The translations under genes and the position numbers were made by a program. Below the pieces are notes generated by a model. That model made no database searches. It had not been told where the DNA came from and was given only the letters and a program-made list of their open reading frames with translations. Shown here piece by piece: positions 13,937 to 21,843 of a stretch of 30,056 nt of DNA. This DNA comes from Thermococcus sp. (GTDB taxonomy: Archaea; Methanobacteriota_B; Thermococci; Thermococcales; Thermococcaceae). The stretch is from the NCBI RefSeq assembly GCF_027066465.1, contig NZ_JAMONU010000146.1:1-30056 (forward strand), in the 5' to 3' direction. Each line of letters starts with the position of its first letter. The stretch's first letter is position 1.

Positions 13937-15859
13937 ATGGGAGAGGGAAAGGAGATGGGTGAGGAGGAGAAGGTTAGGGAAACTCCTTCCGTTCGCGAGT
14001 ATGGGGAGAAGCTTGAGCTCGGTGTCGAGTTCGAGACAACGGCGGAAATTAAAGTTCCCGAGAAGCTCATAGACCAGGTCATCGGGCAGGACCACGCGGT
14101 CGAGGTTATAAAAACCGCCGCGACTCAGAGGAGGCACGTTCTTCTAATCGGTGAACCCGGAACGGGCAAGTCGATGCTGGGTCAGGCGATGGCCGAGCTT
14201 CTCCCAACCGAGAACCTTGAGGACATACTCGTCTTTCCCAACCCAGAGGACGAAAACATGCCTAAAATCAAGACCGTTCCTGCCTGTCAGGGCAGGAGGA
14301 TAGTTGAGCGCTACCGTGAAAAAGCCAAGAGCCAAGAGAGCGTTAAGTCCTACATACTGCTCTTCGTCATGTTCACGGTGATGTTCGCCCTCTTCCTCCA
14401 GTTCAGCGCGACGACGCTCCTCATGGGGATCTTCGTCATAATCCTCACCATGATGGCGCTCTCTAACATGCGCTTCAAGAACACTGTCCTCGTCCCCAAG
14501 CTCCTCGTTGACAACTGCGGAAGGACCAAGGCCCCGTTCATAGACGCAACGGGAGCGCACGCCGGCGCACTGCTCGGAGACGTTAGACACGACCCCTTCC
14601 AGAGCGGAGGCCTTGGAACTCCAGCCCACGAGCGCGTCGAGCCGGGAATGATACACCGCGCCCACAAGGGCGTCCTGTTCATAGACGAGATAGCGACCCT
14701 CTCCCTTAAAATGCAGCAGAGCCTCCTGACGGCGATGCAGGAGAAGAAGTTCCCGATTACGGGTCAGAGCGAGCTCTCAAGCGGTGCTATGGTGAGGACC
14801 GAGCCGGTTCCATGTGACTTCATCCTCGTTGCGGCCGGAAACCTTGACACGATAGAGAAGATGCACCCAGCTCTGCGTTCGCGCATAAGGGGTTACGGTT
14901 ACGAGGTTTACATGAGAACCACGATGCCCGACACGATAGAGAACAGGAGAAAGCTCGTCCAGTTCGTTGCTCAAGAAGTTAAACGCGACGGCAAGATTCC
15001 CCACTTCACGCGCGACGCCGTCGAGGAAATAGTGAGGGAGGCTCAGAAGAGGGCCGGCAGGAAGGGCCACCTGACGCTCCGCCTCCGTGACCTCGGCGGT
15101 ATAGTGAGGGCCGCCGGCGACATAGCGGTCAAGAAGGGCAAGAAGATTGTCGAGCGGGAAGACGTTCTTGAGGCCCTCAAGCTCGCGAAGCCCCTTGAGA
15201 AGCAGCTTGCCGACTGGTACATCGAGAGGAAGAAGGAGTACCAGGTCATAAAGAGCGAGGGGAGCGAAATCGGGCGCGTCAACGGCTTAGCTGTTATCGG
15301 CGAGGAGAGCGGTATCGTTCTGCCGATTGAAGCTGTTGTTGCCCCAGCGGCGAGCAAGGAGGAAGGAAAGATAATCGTCACAGGAAAGCTCGGAGAGATA
15401 GCGAAGGAGGCCGTTCAGAACGTCTCGGCCATAATCAAGCGCTACAAGGGAGAGGACATCAGCAAGTACGATATCCACGTCCAGTTCCTTCAAACGTATG
15501 AGGGCGTTGAAGGGGACTCCGCGAGCATAAGCGTTGCCACCGCCGTAATCTCGGCCCTTGAGAACATTCCGATAAGGCAGGACGTTGCAATGACGGGTTC
15601 GCTCAGCGTCCGCGGTGAGGTCCTGCCGATAGGCGGTGCGACACCAAAGATTGAGGCCGCCATCGAGGCGGGCATAAAGAAGGTCATAATTCCCAAATCC
15701 AACGAGAAGGACGTCTTCCTAAGTCCGGACAAGGCCAAAAAGATTGAGATATACCCGGTGGAGAGGATAGACGAGGTCCTTGAGATAGCCCTCGAAGACT
15801 CGCCCGCGAAGGAGGAGCTTCTGCGGAAGATTCGGGAGGCGTTGCCCCTCTTCCACTGA
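13937..15859 (+). CDS. lon: Archaeal membrane-anchored Lon protease (LonB)
   Basis: A 640-residue ATP-dependent protease. The AAA+ domain has Walker A GEPGTGKS (72-79) and Walker B VLFIDEIATL. An insertion at about 137-182 holds two transmembrane helices (ILLFVMFTVMFALFL and LLMGIFVIILTMMAL) that tether LonB to the inner face of the membrane. The C-terminal S16 domain has the catalytic dyad Ser528 (EGDSASIS) and Lys571 (GGATPKIEAA). It is the main membrane-associated quality-control protease of archaea. No intein is present, although some Thermococcales lon genes carry one. ATG 13937 lies at the predicted transcript start; ATG 13955, directly behind AGGGAAAGGAG, is an alternative. It is divergent from the DUF2666-type gene. 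Confidence 0.96.
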   Translation: MGEGKEMGEEEKVRETPSVREYGEKLELGVEFETTAEIKVPEKLIDQVIGQDHAVEVIKTAATQRRHVLLIGEPGTGKSMLGQAMAELLPTENLEDILVFPNPEDENMPKIKTVPACQGRRIVERYREKAKSQESVKSYILLFVMFTVMFALFLQFSATTLLMGIFVIILTMMALSNMRFKNTVLVPKLLVDNCGRTKAPFIDATGAHAGALLGDVRHDPFQSGGLGTPAHERVEPGMIHRAHKGVLFIDEIATLSLKMQQSLLTAMQEKKFPITGQSELSSGAMVRTEPVPCDFILVAAGNLDTIEKMHPALRSRIRGYGYEVYMRTTMPDTIENRRKLVQFVAQEVKRDGKIPHFTRDAVEEIVREAQKRAGRKGHLTLRLRDLGGIVRAAGDIAVKKGKKIVEREDVLEALKLAKPLEKQLADWYIERKKEYQVIKSEGSEIGRVNGLAVIGEESGIVLPIEAVVAPAASKEEGKIIVTGKLGEIAKEAVQNVSAIIKRYKGEDISKYDIHVQFLQTYEGVEGDSASISVATAVISALENIPIRQDVAMTGSLSVRGEVLPIGGATPKIEAAIEAGIKKVIIPKSNEKDVFLSPDKAKKIEIYPVERIDEVLEIALEDSPAKEELLRKIREALPLFH

Positions 15860-15933
15860 CCTCTTCTATTTCACATTCCTGTCCAGCAATGCTTAAAAAA
15901 CGTCCCATCTACGTTACCCACGGGGGTGAGCTA

Positions 15934-16674
15934 ATGCTCAAAGTTGAGAACCTTCGAGTCAACGTTGAGAACAAGGAGATACTGAAGGGTGTCAACCTCG
16001 AGGTTCTGCCGGGTGAACTCCACGTAATAATGGGACCGAACGGCTCGGGAAAATCGACGCTCGCCCTAACGGTGGCGGGACATCCCAAGTACAGGGTCGT
16101 TGGGGGCAGGATTCTCTTCAACGGCGAGGACATCACGAACCTCAGTCCAGACGAAAGGGCAAGGCGCGGAATTCTGCTGGCCTTTCAGGTTCCGCCGGAG
16201 GTGGAGGGGGTTAAGATAATCGAGTTTCTCCAGCAGGTTTTGGTCGAGCTTAAGGGCATGGACCCCGTGGAGGCCTACGACCTGATAGTCAAGAAGGCGG
16301 AGGAGCTATGGTTCAAGGAGGAGGACCTGCACCGCTACGTAAACGTCGGCTTCTCAGGTGGCGAAAGAAAGAGGCTTGAGCTTCTGCAGGCGGTTCTCAT
16401 CGAGCCGAAGCTCCTTATACTCGACGAGCCGGACAGCGGAGTCGACGTTGATTCGCTGAGCATAATCAGCAGAAAGATTGACGAACTTCACAAAAGGGGC
16501 ACGGCGGTGCTCTTAATCACCCACTACGGGAGGATTCTTGAACACTTGGACAGGGACGACCTCAAGGTTCACGTGATGAAGGACGGCAGAATTGTAAAGA
16601 CGGGCGGTGGAGAGCTCGTTGAGAGAATAGACCGCGAGGGATTCTCTGAAATCTTCGAGGAGGTGGGAGCATGA
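15934..16674 (+). CDS. sufC: Fe-S cluster assembly ATPase SufC (SmsC)
   Basis: A 246-residue ABC ATPase. Walker A GPNGSGKS is at 34-41, the signature reads FSGGERKR, and Walker B is LLILDEPDSGVD with the Suf-type DSGVDVDSL. LLAFQVPPEVEGV is typical of SufC. It energises the SufB-type scaffold that builds Fe-S clusters in the cytoplasm. ATG 15934 follows GGGGGTGAGCT; an upstream ATG at 15889 precedes a TATA-like CTTAAAAAAC and would be outside the transcript. It overlaps the scaffold gene by 4 bp (ATGA). There is no sufS, sufE or sufD nearby, so this is the minimal two-gene archaeal form. Confidence 0.95.
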   Translation: MLKVENLRVNVENKEILKGVNLEVLPGELHVIMGPNGSGKSTLALTVAGHPKYRVVGGRILFNGEDITNLSPDERARRGILLAFQVPPEVEGVKIIEFLQQVLVELKGMDPVEAYDLIVKKAEELWFKEEDLHRYVNVGFSGGERKRLELLQAVLIEPKLLILDEPDSGVDVDSLSIISRKIDELHKRGTAVLLITHYGRILEHLDRDDLKVHVMKDGRIVKTGGGELVERIDREGFSEIFEEVGA

Positions 16675-18011
16675 CGGAAACGATAACAATGAGTGATGCC
16701 AAAGCTATAATCGAGAACCAGATTGAGGAGCTTGCAAAGAGGAACAAAGAGCCGGAGTGGATGACGAGGATAAGGTACAGGGCGTTAGAAGCCTTCGAGA
16801 GGGCCCCGCTGAACGACCCGGTGATAAGTGAGGAGGAACTGCTCCATTTCATAGCGAAGCCTGAAATTAAGGGTCTGCCAGAAAACATCGAGAGCCTTGA
16901 CGACCTGCCGCCGGAGATGAAGGCTCTCCTCGACAGACTCGGCATTTCCGAGGTCGAGCAGAAGTACATAGCTGGCTTAGCAGTTCAGACCGATACGGGA
17001 GTCATCTACAACCAGTTCCTTCAGGAGTGGGCCAAGAGGGGCCTGATAGTCCTTCCGACGGAAGAAGCCGTGAGAATGTATCCCGACCTCGTCAAGGAGC
17101 ACTTCCTCAAGCTCTTCCGCGTTGATGAGAGCAAGCTTACAGCCTATCACACGGCGGTCTGGAACGGAGGAATATTCCTCTACATCAAGGAGGGCCTTAA
17201 GGTTCCGTTCCCGCTACATCTGTTCTTCCTGATACAGGAAAGCGCCTTAGCTCAGGCACCGCACATCATCATAATCGCCGAGAAGAACACGGAGTTCCAC
17301 CTCATAGAGGGCTGTACGGCTCCAATACTAGTCAGACATTCACTTCACCTAGACATGACCGAGGCTTATATACGGGACGGTGCAAGGGGTCAGCTCACTG
17401 TTCTGCAGAACTGGCCCGAATACGTGCACACGAGACCCATGACGAGGGCGAGGATAGGAAGGGGAGCGCGCTTCATCAACACAACCGTCGGACTCGGAAC
17501 TGGAAAGAGCAACGTCGCAAATCCGAAGTACTGGGTGGATGAGAACGGCTACGTCGAGCTGAACGGCATTCTCCTCGGCCAGAAGGACTGGTTCGTGGAC
17601 CTGGGTGGCGAGATGTACCTCCAGGGCAAAGGCGCCGGGGGAATAAACGCGAGCAAAGCTGTGATAATGGACGAGAGCACGGTTATAACGCGCGGAATCA
17701 TAAGGGCTGAGGCGCCAAAGACGAAGGGCCACATAAGCTGTGATGCCCTTCTCCTCAGCGACAGGGCCACGATGGAGACCTACCCAGGGCTGGTCAGCAA
17801 GGTTGACGATGCCGAGCTGAGCCACGAGGCAGCGATAGGCAAGATACGTGAAGAGGAGCTGTTCTACCTTATGAGCAGGGGACTCGATGAGGAGAAGGCG
17901 ACACAGCTCATAGTGAAGGGCTTCCTCGAGCCGATGCTCAAGGACATTCCGATGGAGTTCCTCGTTGAAATAAGGAAGATAATAGAGCTTGCCGTAAGCG
18001 GCGGTATGTGA
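16671..18011 (+). CDS. sufB: Fe-S cluster assembly scaffold SufB/SufD family (SmsB)
   Basis: A 446-residue SufBD-core protein. The N-terminal half is helical. Residues about 155-400 form the right-handed beta-helix core with FHLIEGCTAP, GARFINTTVGLGTGKSN and GIIRAEAPKTKGHISCDALLLSDRA, which holds a Cys in the SCD position used for cluster building. The C-terminal helical piece (EAAIGKIREEELFYLMSRGL) contacts SufC. In archaea one such subunit can form the homodimeric scaffold, unlike the bacterial SufB-SufD heterodimer. It is translationally coupled to sufC by ATGA. A T-rich stretch follows the stop. Its clients would include the nearby hydrogenase and aconitase X. Confidence 0.93.
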   Translation: MTETITMSDAKAIIENQIEELAKRNKEPEWMTRIRYRALEAFERAPLNDPVISEEELLHFIAKPEIKGLPENIESLDDLPPEMKALLDRLGISEVEQKYIAGLAVQTDTGVIYNQFLQEWAKRGLIVLPTEEAVRMYPDLVKEHFLKLFRVDESKLTAYHTAVWNGGIFLYIKEGLKVPFPLHLFFLIQESALAQAPHIIIIAEKNTEFHLIEGCTAPILVRHSLHLDMTEAYIRDGARGQLTVLQNWPEYVHTRPMTRARIGRGARFINTTVGLGTGKSNVANPKYWVDENGYVELNGILLGQKDWFVDLGGEMYLQGKGAGGINASKAVIMDESTVITRGIIRAEAPKTKGHISCDALLLSDRATMETYPGLVSKVDDAELSHEAAIGKIREEELFYLMSRGLDEEKATQLIVKGFLEPMLKDIPMEFLVEIRKIIELAVSGGM

Positions 18012-18030
18012 TTTTGTGTTTTTCTCTTCT
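18012..18030 (+). terminator. T-rich terminator after sufB
   Basis: The stop codon is followed directly by a T-rich tract (TTTTGTGTTTTTCTCTTCT), the usual form of archaeal transcription terminator. The rest of the gap to 18160 is AT-rich and holds TATA-like CAATTTTTAAG near 18098. Confidence 0.5.
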
Positions 18031-18160
18031 CCAATATTTCATCGTGAGGCCAATTAACATTTTACTTAACACTTGGAATATTTTTAGGCTACCAAGATCA
18101 ATTTTTAAGTTTGCAAAATGTTTTTAAAGAAAGTTCCTTCATATGAGCCGGTGATGGAAA

Positions 18161-18418
18161 ATGGCCGGAAGCGGAAGAAAGGTGGTCAAAGCCAAGGCGG
18201 TTATATCCTCAATTCTCATAGCTCTCTATATCGGAGCGGTAATCCTAACGGCCTCGACACTGATAGCGTCCAGGAAAAAGACGTTCTTGGGGGAACCAGC
18301 GGTTAAACTCCTGCACGTTCACATCATCTACGGAATGATAATGCTCTGCGTCATTGCGGTTCATCTGTATCTCAATTGGGGCATGTATAAGAGTGAACTG
18401 AAGGTCCTTAGGAGCTAG
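18161..18418 (+). CDS. Small two-helix membrane protein with conserved-looking histidines
   Basis: An 85-residue protein with a basic N-terminus and two hydrophobic helices: 14-36 (ISSILIALYIGAVILTAS) and 52-71, which carries LLHVHIIYGMIMLCVIAVHLYLNW. Three His in or near the second helix are placed as in DUF4405/cytochrome-b-like membrane proteins, where such residues hold haem. The resemblance is weak at this length and haem use is inference. ATG 18161 follows CGGTGATGG. It overlaps the convergent hydrogenase maturation protease by 11 bp. A link to hydrogenase or another redox system is suggested only by position. Confidence 0.7.
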   Translation: MAGSGRKVVKAKAVISSILIALYIGAVILTASTLIASRKKTFLGEPAVKLLHVHIIYGMIMLCVIAVHLYLNWGMYKSELKVLRS

Positions 18419-18857
18419 CTATTTTTTCTATTATTTCCACGGCCCTTGGGACGGCCTTTTCAACACTGCTGCTCAGTTCGGTTCCAAGTTCTATCTTTTC
18501 AACGACTATCCCAACGAAGTGGACTTCAGCCTTTGCGAGCCTTTCGTCCAGCTTCATCAGCAGTTTGAGGCCGTCTATTACTCCCATAAAGTGGGCGCTC
18601 CTCAGTTCTGCCTTCAGCTTCTCAAAGACACCCCTCCCTTTAAGGTGAACGACGCTTCCCGGTGCGAATTTGTCGCTCAACACGGCATCGATGATTACCA
18701 ACCTCTCCTCGCCTTGATAGTTGTTCGAGAGCAGAAAAATGTCCGTTCCTGCTTCCAAGACGTTATATCCTTTTTCGGCGAGGATTCTGCCGACCTTGAG
18801 TCCAACTCCGTCGTCCTTCATCAGCTCGTTGCCGAGGGCAATGATGAGCGTTCTCAT
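18408..18857 (-). CDS. Hydrogenase maturation protease (HycI/HyaD family)
   Basis: A 149-residue endopeptidase. The N-terminal GNELMKDDGVGLKVG is the hallmark of nickel-dependent hydrogenase maturation proteases; Glu11 and Asp15/16 and the downstream VIIDAV Asp should bind the nickel used for recognition. The family removes the C-terminal peptide of the [NiFe] large subunit after nickel insertion. The sulfhydrogenase alpha subunit 0.9 kb away ends in the expected cleavage signal, so it is the probable substrate. In Pyrococcus furiosus the equivalent cytosolic hydrogenase needs such a protease. The start has GGGGGAGGC upstream. It shares a TATA element with the divergent lipoprotein gene. Confidence 0.9.
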   Translation of the reverse strand: MRTLIIALGNELMKDDGVGLKVGRILAEKGYNVLEAGTDIFLLSNNYQGEERLVIIDAVLSDKFAPGSVVHLKGRGVFEKLKAELRSAHFMGVIDGLKLLMKLDERLAKAEVHFVGIVVEKIELGTELSSSVEKAVPRAVEIIEKIASS

Positions 18858-18908
18858 TTTTGCCTCCCCCAGTGAGTTGCCTCTGGAGTTTATGAGCCTT
18901 ATCGAAAC

Positions 18909-18920
18909 CCTTATATACTC
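18909..18920. promoter_or_regulatory. Shared TATA box of a divergent gene pair
   Basis: CCTTATATACTC serves rightward (start near 18942, leader about 26 nt to the lipoprotein) and leftward (start near 18888, leader about 30 nt to the maturation protease). Confidence 0.55.
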
Positions 18921-18967
18921 TTTGCAATAGTTACAATTATCTTAAAATTAAAAGGAGAGATGTTCCA

Positions 18968-19693
18968 ATGGTGAGAAAGATTGCACCGCTGGTTCTGGTG
19001 CTCGTCGTTTTCTCGGCCGGTTGCCTCGTACAGACCGGGGGCAAGACCGCGTCATCAAGTTTCGCCCTCAACGTGACCTACACGCCGTTTAAAGTGCCCA
19101 TCAACGTGACGGTTGTCGCGATTAACGTGAGCGCTAACTTCATCGGCTACAAGAGCCTTGTCATAAACGATATCTATCCTGCCGTGCTGATAAAAGCGGG
19201 CCCGAATGTAAAGAACGTTTCCGCCTTCAGGCTTTCAAAGGACGTTTACATGCTTCCCCTGTACCTGTTTAACAATTCCCTAAGGACGTACTCCGCAACG
19301 GTGTGGCTCAAGAACGGCTCCATTGCGATAGCGAACATAAGGTTCTCGGGGACTCCAACAAAAGTCGTTGACGTTGTCGTCAACTACGATGTCGAGAAGA
19401 ACGGGACGCACTACGTCGTCAGGCCCATCGGATGGTCCCTGAAAAGGATAACCCTCTGGAACGAGACCTTCAACGTAACTGTTGAACTGCCGGAGCCAAT
19501 TCAAATTGCCAACGCTCCAACTGTTGAATTCAAGAACGACACCTACGTCCTGCCAGAGGTCTGCAAAACGACGAGCGGTGGAGTTACGGTAACCTACAGA
19601 TACTCTATCGGCGAGATTCACGTTATTGGGTCGAAGGGAGATGCCTTTGTCGGGAAGGTGTACTTCCCCTGCGAGAAGATGGCGGAAAAGTGA
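18968..19693 (+). CDS. Secreted lipoprotein of unknown function
   Basis: A 241-residue protein with a short signal peptide and lipobox FSAGC (Cys at residue 19), so it should be lipid-anchored on the outer face of the membrane. The mature part is predicted beta-rich and has many N-glycosylation sequons (NVT, NVS, NNS, NGS, NGT, NET), as expected for an archaeal surface protein. There are two more cysteines near the C-terminus (VCKT, FPCEK) that could form a disulfide. I do not recognise the family. It has a strong AAAAGGAGAG ribosome site and its own TATA. The neighbours are hydrogenase genes, with no obvious functional link. Confidence 0.75.
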   Translation: MVRKIAPLVLVLVVFSAGCLVQTGGKTASSSFALNVTYTPFKVPINVTVVAINVSANFIGYKSLVINDIYPAVLIKAGPNVKNVSAFRLSKDVYMLPLYLFNNSLRTYSATVWLKNGSIAIANIRFSGTPTKVVDVVVNYDVEKNGTHYVVRPIGWSLKRITLWNETFNVTVELPEPIQIANAPTVEFKNDTYVLPEVCKTTSGGVTVTYRYSIGEIHVIGSKGDAFVGKVYFPCEKMAEK

Positions 19694-19712
19694 TTCAGGA
19701 AATCAACTCAAC

Positions 19713-19724
19713 TTTTTCCTTCTT
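19713..19724 (+). terminator. T-rich terminator after the lipoprotein gene
   Basis: TTTTTCCTTCTT lies about 20 nt after the stop. It faces the minus-strand T-tract after hydA, so the two transcripts end head-to-head within 60 bp. Confidence 0.4.
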
Positions 19725-19737
19725 TGCCGGTTCGATT

Positions 19738-19755
19738 GAGAAGTAAAAAAGGAAA
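19738..19755 (-). terminator. T-rich terminator after hydA
   Basis: On the minus strand the hydA stop is followed at once by TTTCCTTTTTTACTTCTC, a T-rich stretch typical of archaeal termination. Confidence 0.45.
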
Positions 19756-21042
19756 TCAAAGCTTCGCGACGTGCACGGAACAGGAGATGCACGGGTCGTA
19801 AGCCCTTACCACCATCTCGGTGAGGAACTTAAGCCTCTCCGGGTCGTCGTTGTAGTGCTTCTCGGCCATCATCCTGACGTGCTCCTCCATCATGGCGAGG
19901 TTGAAGGCAGTGGGTGTTATGATGTCCGCGTAGGCGACCTTTCCGTCCTTCACTTCGAGCGCGTAGACGAGGATTCCGCGCGGTGCCTCGGTCGTGCTGA
20001 CGCCGAAGCCGTCTTTCACAGTTACCTCGTCCCTCGGCCTTATCGGCCACTTCGCGAGGGCCTCGTCAAGCAAATCGATTCCGCGCTCGATGAAGTAGAC
20101 GAGCTCAAGGGCCTGAGCCAGGTTGTTGGCGAAGGGGTTCGTTGGGCGGAGAAGCTCCTTATGAGCATCGTAGAGTTCCTTCGCCCTGCCGTAGAGGAGC
20201 TTCCAGTTGTTGACGACGCGCGAGATGGCACCGACCATGAAGGGCTTTCCGTGGTAGTGGGAGTGCTTGGCGAAGCTGTGCTCAACTACGAACTCCTTTA
20301 TGTGCTCCTTATAACTCTCGCTCGGGAACTCGTTTCCGTCGCTGGCCTTTATGTAGTCTCCGTAGATTCCATAGACGTCGTTCCTCGGCTTCACGGCGAG
20401 GTGCGTTATCGGTCCCTCAACCTCCCTGTACTGCTCCAGCTTGGCGAACAGCTCGAAGGTGTACTCTGCCTTCGGAAGGGCTTCCTTAAGTTTATCCTTC
20501 ATCCTCTCGAGGGTTTCCCTGCGTGGGAGCTTTCCGAAACCACCGAGGACGACGTTCTCCTGGTGTATGGCCCTCGCGCCAAGCTCGTCCATCATCCAGC
20601 TTCCGAGGTTCTTGAGGTCGAGGGCTATGCCTATCTCCTTCTTGTACTTATCAACCATGTGGAGCGGTCCGGAGTAGCCGAGGTAGTCCGGCAGGACGAG
20701 GAGGTAGAGATGCAAAGCGTGGCTCTCAATCATGTCGCCGATGTAGAGGACCTCTCTCAAAGCCCGAATCTCCTCGCGTGGGGTGAAGCCTATCGCCTTC
20801 TCGGCCGCCTCCACGGCGGTGAGCTTGTGCGCCGCTGAACAGAAGGAGCATATCCTCGGGTAAACCGCAAGGGCCTCGTCGAGCTTCTTGCCGATGGTTA
20901 TGGCCTCGAAGAACCTCGGCCCCTCTATGATGTTGAGCTTGACCTCCTTGACACCATCGTCGCCGATGACTATCTCGACGCCACCCTTGCCCTCTATCCT
21001 TGCTATGTGGTCAACGGTGATTGGCAGGTAAACGTTCTTCAT
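19756..21042 (-). CDS. hydA: Cytosolic sulfhydrogenase alpha subunit ([NiFe] hydrogenase large subunit)
   Basis: A 428-residue [NiFe] large subunit. The nickel ligands are Cys65 and Cys68 (RICSFC) and Cys418 and Cys421 (DPCISCSVH). His424 is followed by a four-residue tail, VAKL, which should be cut off by the maturation protease once nickel is in place. It matches HydA of Pyrococcus/Thermococcus soluble hydrogenase, a group 3b enzyme that interconverts H2 and NADPH and can also reduce sulfur to H2S. It lies at the end of hydBGDA and its ATG overlaps the hydD stop (ATGA). All catalytic residues are intact; whether the enzyme assembles depends on the broken hydB upstream. Confidence 0.96.
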   Translation of the reverse strand: MKNVYLPITVDHIARIEGKGGVEIVIGDDGVKEVKLNIIEGPRFFEAITIGKKLDEALAVYPRICSFCSAAHKLTAVEAAEKAIGFTPREEIRALREVLYIGDMIESHALHLYLLVLPDYLGYSGPLHMVDKYKKEIGIALDLKNLGSWMMDELGARAIHQENVVLGGFGKLPRRETLERMKDKLKEALPKAEYTFELFAKLEQYREVEGPITHLAVKPRNDVYGIYGDYIKASDGNEFPSESYKEHIKEFVVEHSFAKHSHYHGKPFMVGAISRVVNNWKLLYGRAKELYDAHKELLRPTNPFANNLAQALELVYFIERGIDLLDEALAKWPIRPRDEVTVKDGFGVSTTEAPRGILVYALEVKDGKVAYADIITPTAFNLAMMEEHVRMMAEKHYNDDPERLKFLTEMVVRAYDPCISCSVHVAKL

Positions 21043-21833
21043 GAGCCATCACCCTCAAAGATTTTCTCAACCATCTCCTCAAGCTTCTCGTTGTGGGCGT
21101 TGAAAATCTTCATCCTCTCAAGGATTTCCTCCTTGGTCAGGCCCTTCTCCTTGAAGACCCTCGCGAGGGAGTCGAACCAGGCAACGTCGTAGCCTATCGC
21201 GCCCCTGCAACCGATGCACGCTATTCCAAAGCTTGGACACCTCGCATCACAGCCGGCCCTCGTTATCGGACCGAGACAGGGTTCACCCTTCTCAAGGAGA
21301 ACGCACGGGTTGCCCTTCAGGCGGCACTCGAGGCAGACCGGGTAGTCTATGTCTTCTGGCCACGAGCCGATGAGGAACGTTCCGAGGGCGTAGAGGAAGT
21401 CCCTCTTCTCCGGCGGACAGCCGTAGATGTTGTAATCAACTTTAATGTACTTTGAAACTGGCTCCGCCATCTTGGGCTGGAACTTGACCTTTGCATCGCC
21501 GTAAACCCTCTTCCAAAGCTCTTCGAGGGGTTCGTCCTTCCCCCAGCTCTGGACTCCACCCTGAACGGCACAGGAACCGACGGCGACGACTATCTTTGCG
21601 TTCTCGCGGATTTTCTTGACGAGCTCTACCTCTTCTTCTGTTGAGACGCTGCCCTCGATGAAGGCTATGTCAACCGGCTCGTCCTCGACGCTGTTCCTGT
21701 CGAGCATGTACCAGCAGACTATCTCGGCGTTCGGTATCAGCTGTAGCAACTCGTCCATCATGGCCAGCTGGAGCTGACAGCCGTAGCAACTCGTTAGGGC
21801 GTAAAAGCCAATTCTGAGCTTTTTCTTTTTCAT
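21039..21833 (-). CDS. hydD: Cytosolic sulfhydrogenase delta subunit ([NiFe] hydrogenase small subunit)
   Basis: A 264-residue [NiFe] small subunit. The proximal [4Fe-4S] ligands are visible: Cys16 and Cys19 (TSCYGCQLQL), GSCAVQGG and the GCPPEKRDF motif. The C-terminal part adds a Cys-rich region (CLECRLKGNPC, then CDARCPSFGIACIGC) for further clusters. It passes electrons between the nickel site in HydA and the flavin subunits. ATG 21833 is preferred, with GAGGTGG upstream; GTG 21842 lies on that site. It begins 10 nt after hydG and overlaps hydA by 4 bp, so translation is coupled. Confidence 0.95.
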   Translation of the reverse strand: MKKKKLRIGFYALTSCYGCQLQLAMMDELLQLIPNAEIVCWYMLDRNSVEDEPVDIAFIEGSVSTEEEVELVKKIRENAKIVVAVGSCAVQGGVQSWGKDEPLEELWKRVYGDAKVKFQPKMAEPVSKYIKVDYNIYGCPPEKRDFLYALGTFLIGSWPEDIDYPVCLECRLKGNPCVLLEKGEPCLGPITRAGCDARCPSFGIACIGCRGAIGYDVAWFDSLARVFKEKGLTKEEILERMKIFNAHNEKLEEMVEKIFEGDGS

Positions 21834-21843
21834 TGCCACCACC

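Noticed and set aside
13937..15859. Intein in lonB
   Set aside because: The protein has normal length and uninterrupted Walker and protease motifs.
19861..19900. Two ATGATGG boxes on the minus strand
   Set aside because: They lie in the conserved coding sequence of hydA and no D box is placed correctly.
19771..20838. Long open frame (355 codons) opposite hydA
   Set aside because: Mirror of hydA codon bias; the minus strand has a complete, motif-bearing hydrogenase subunit.
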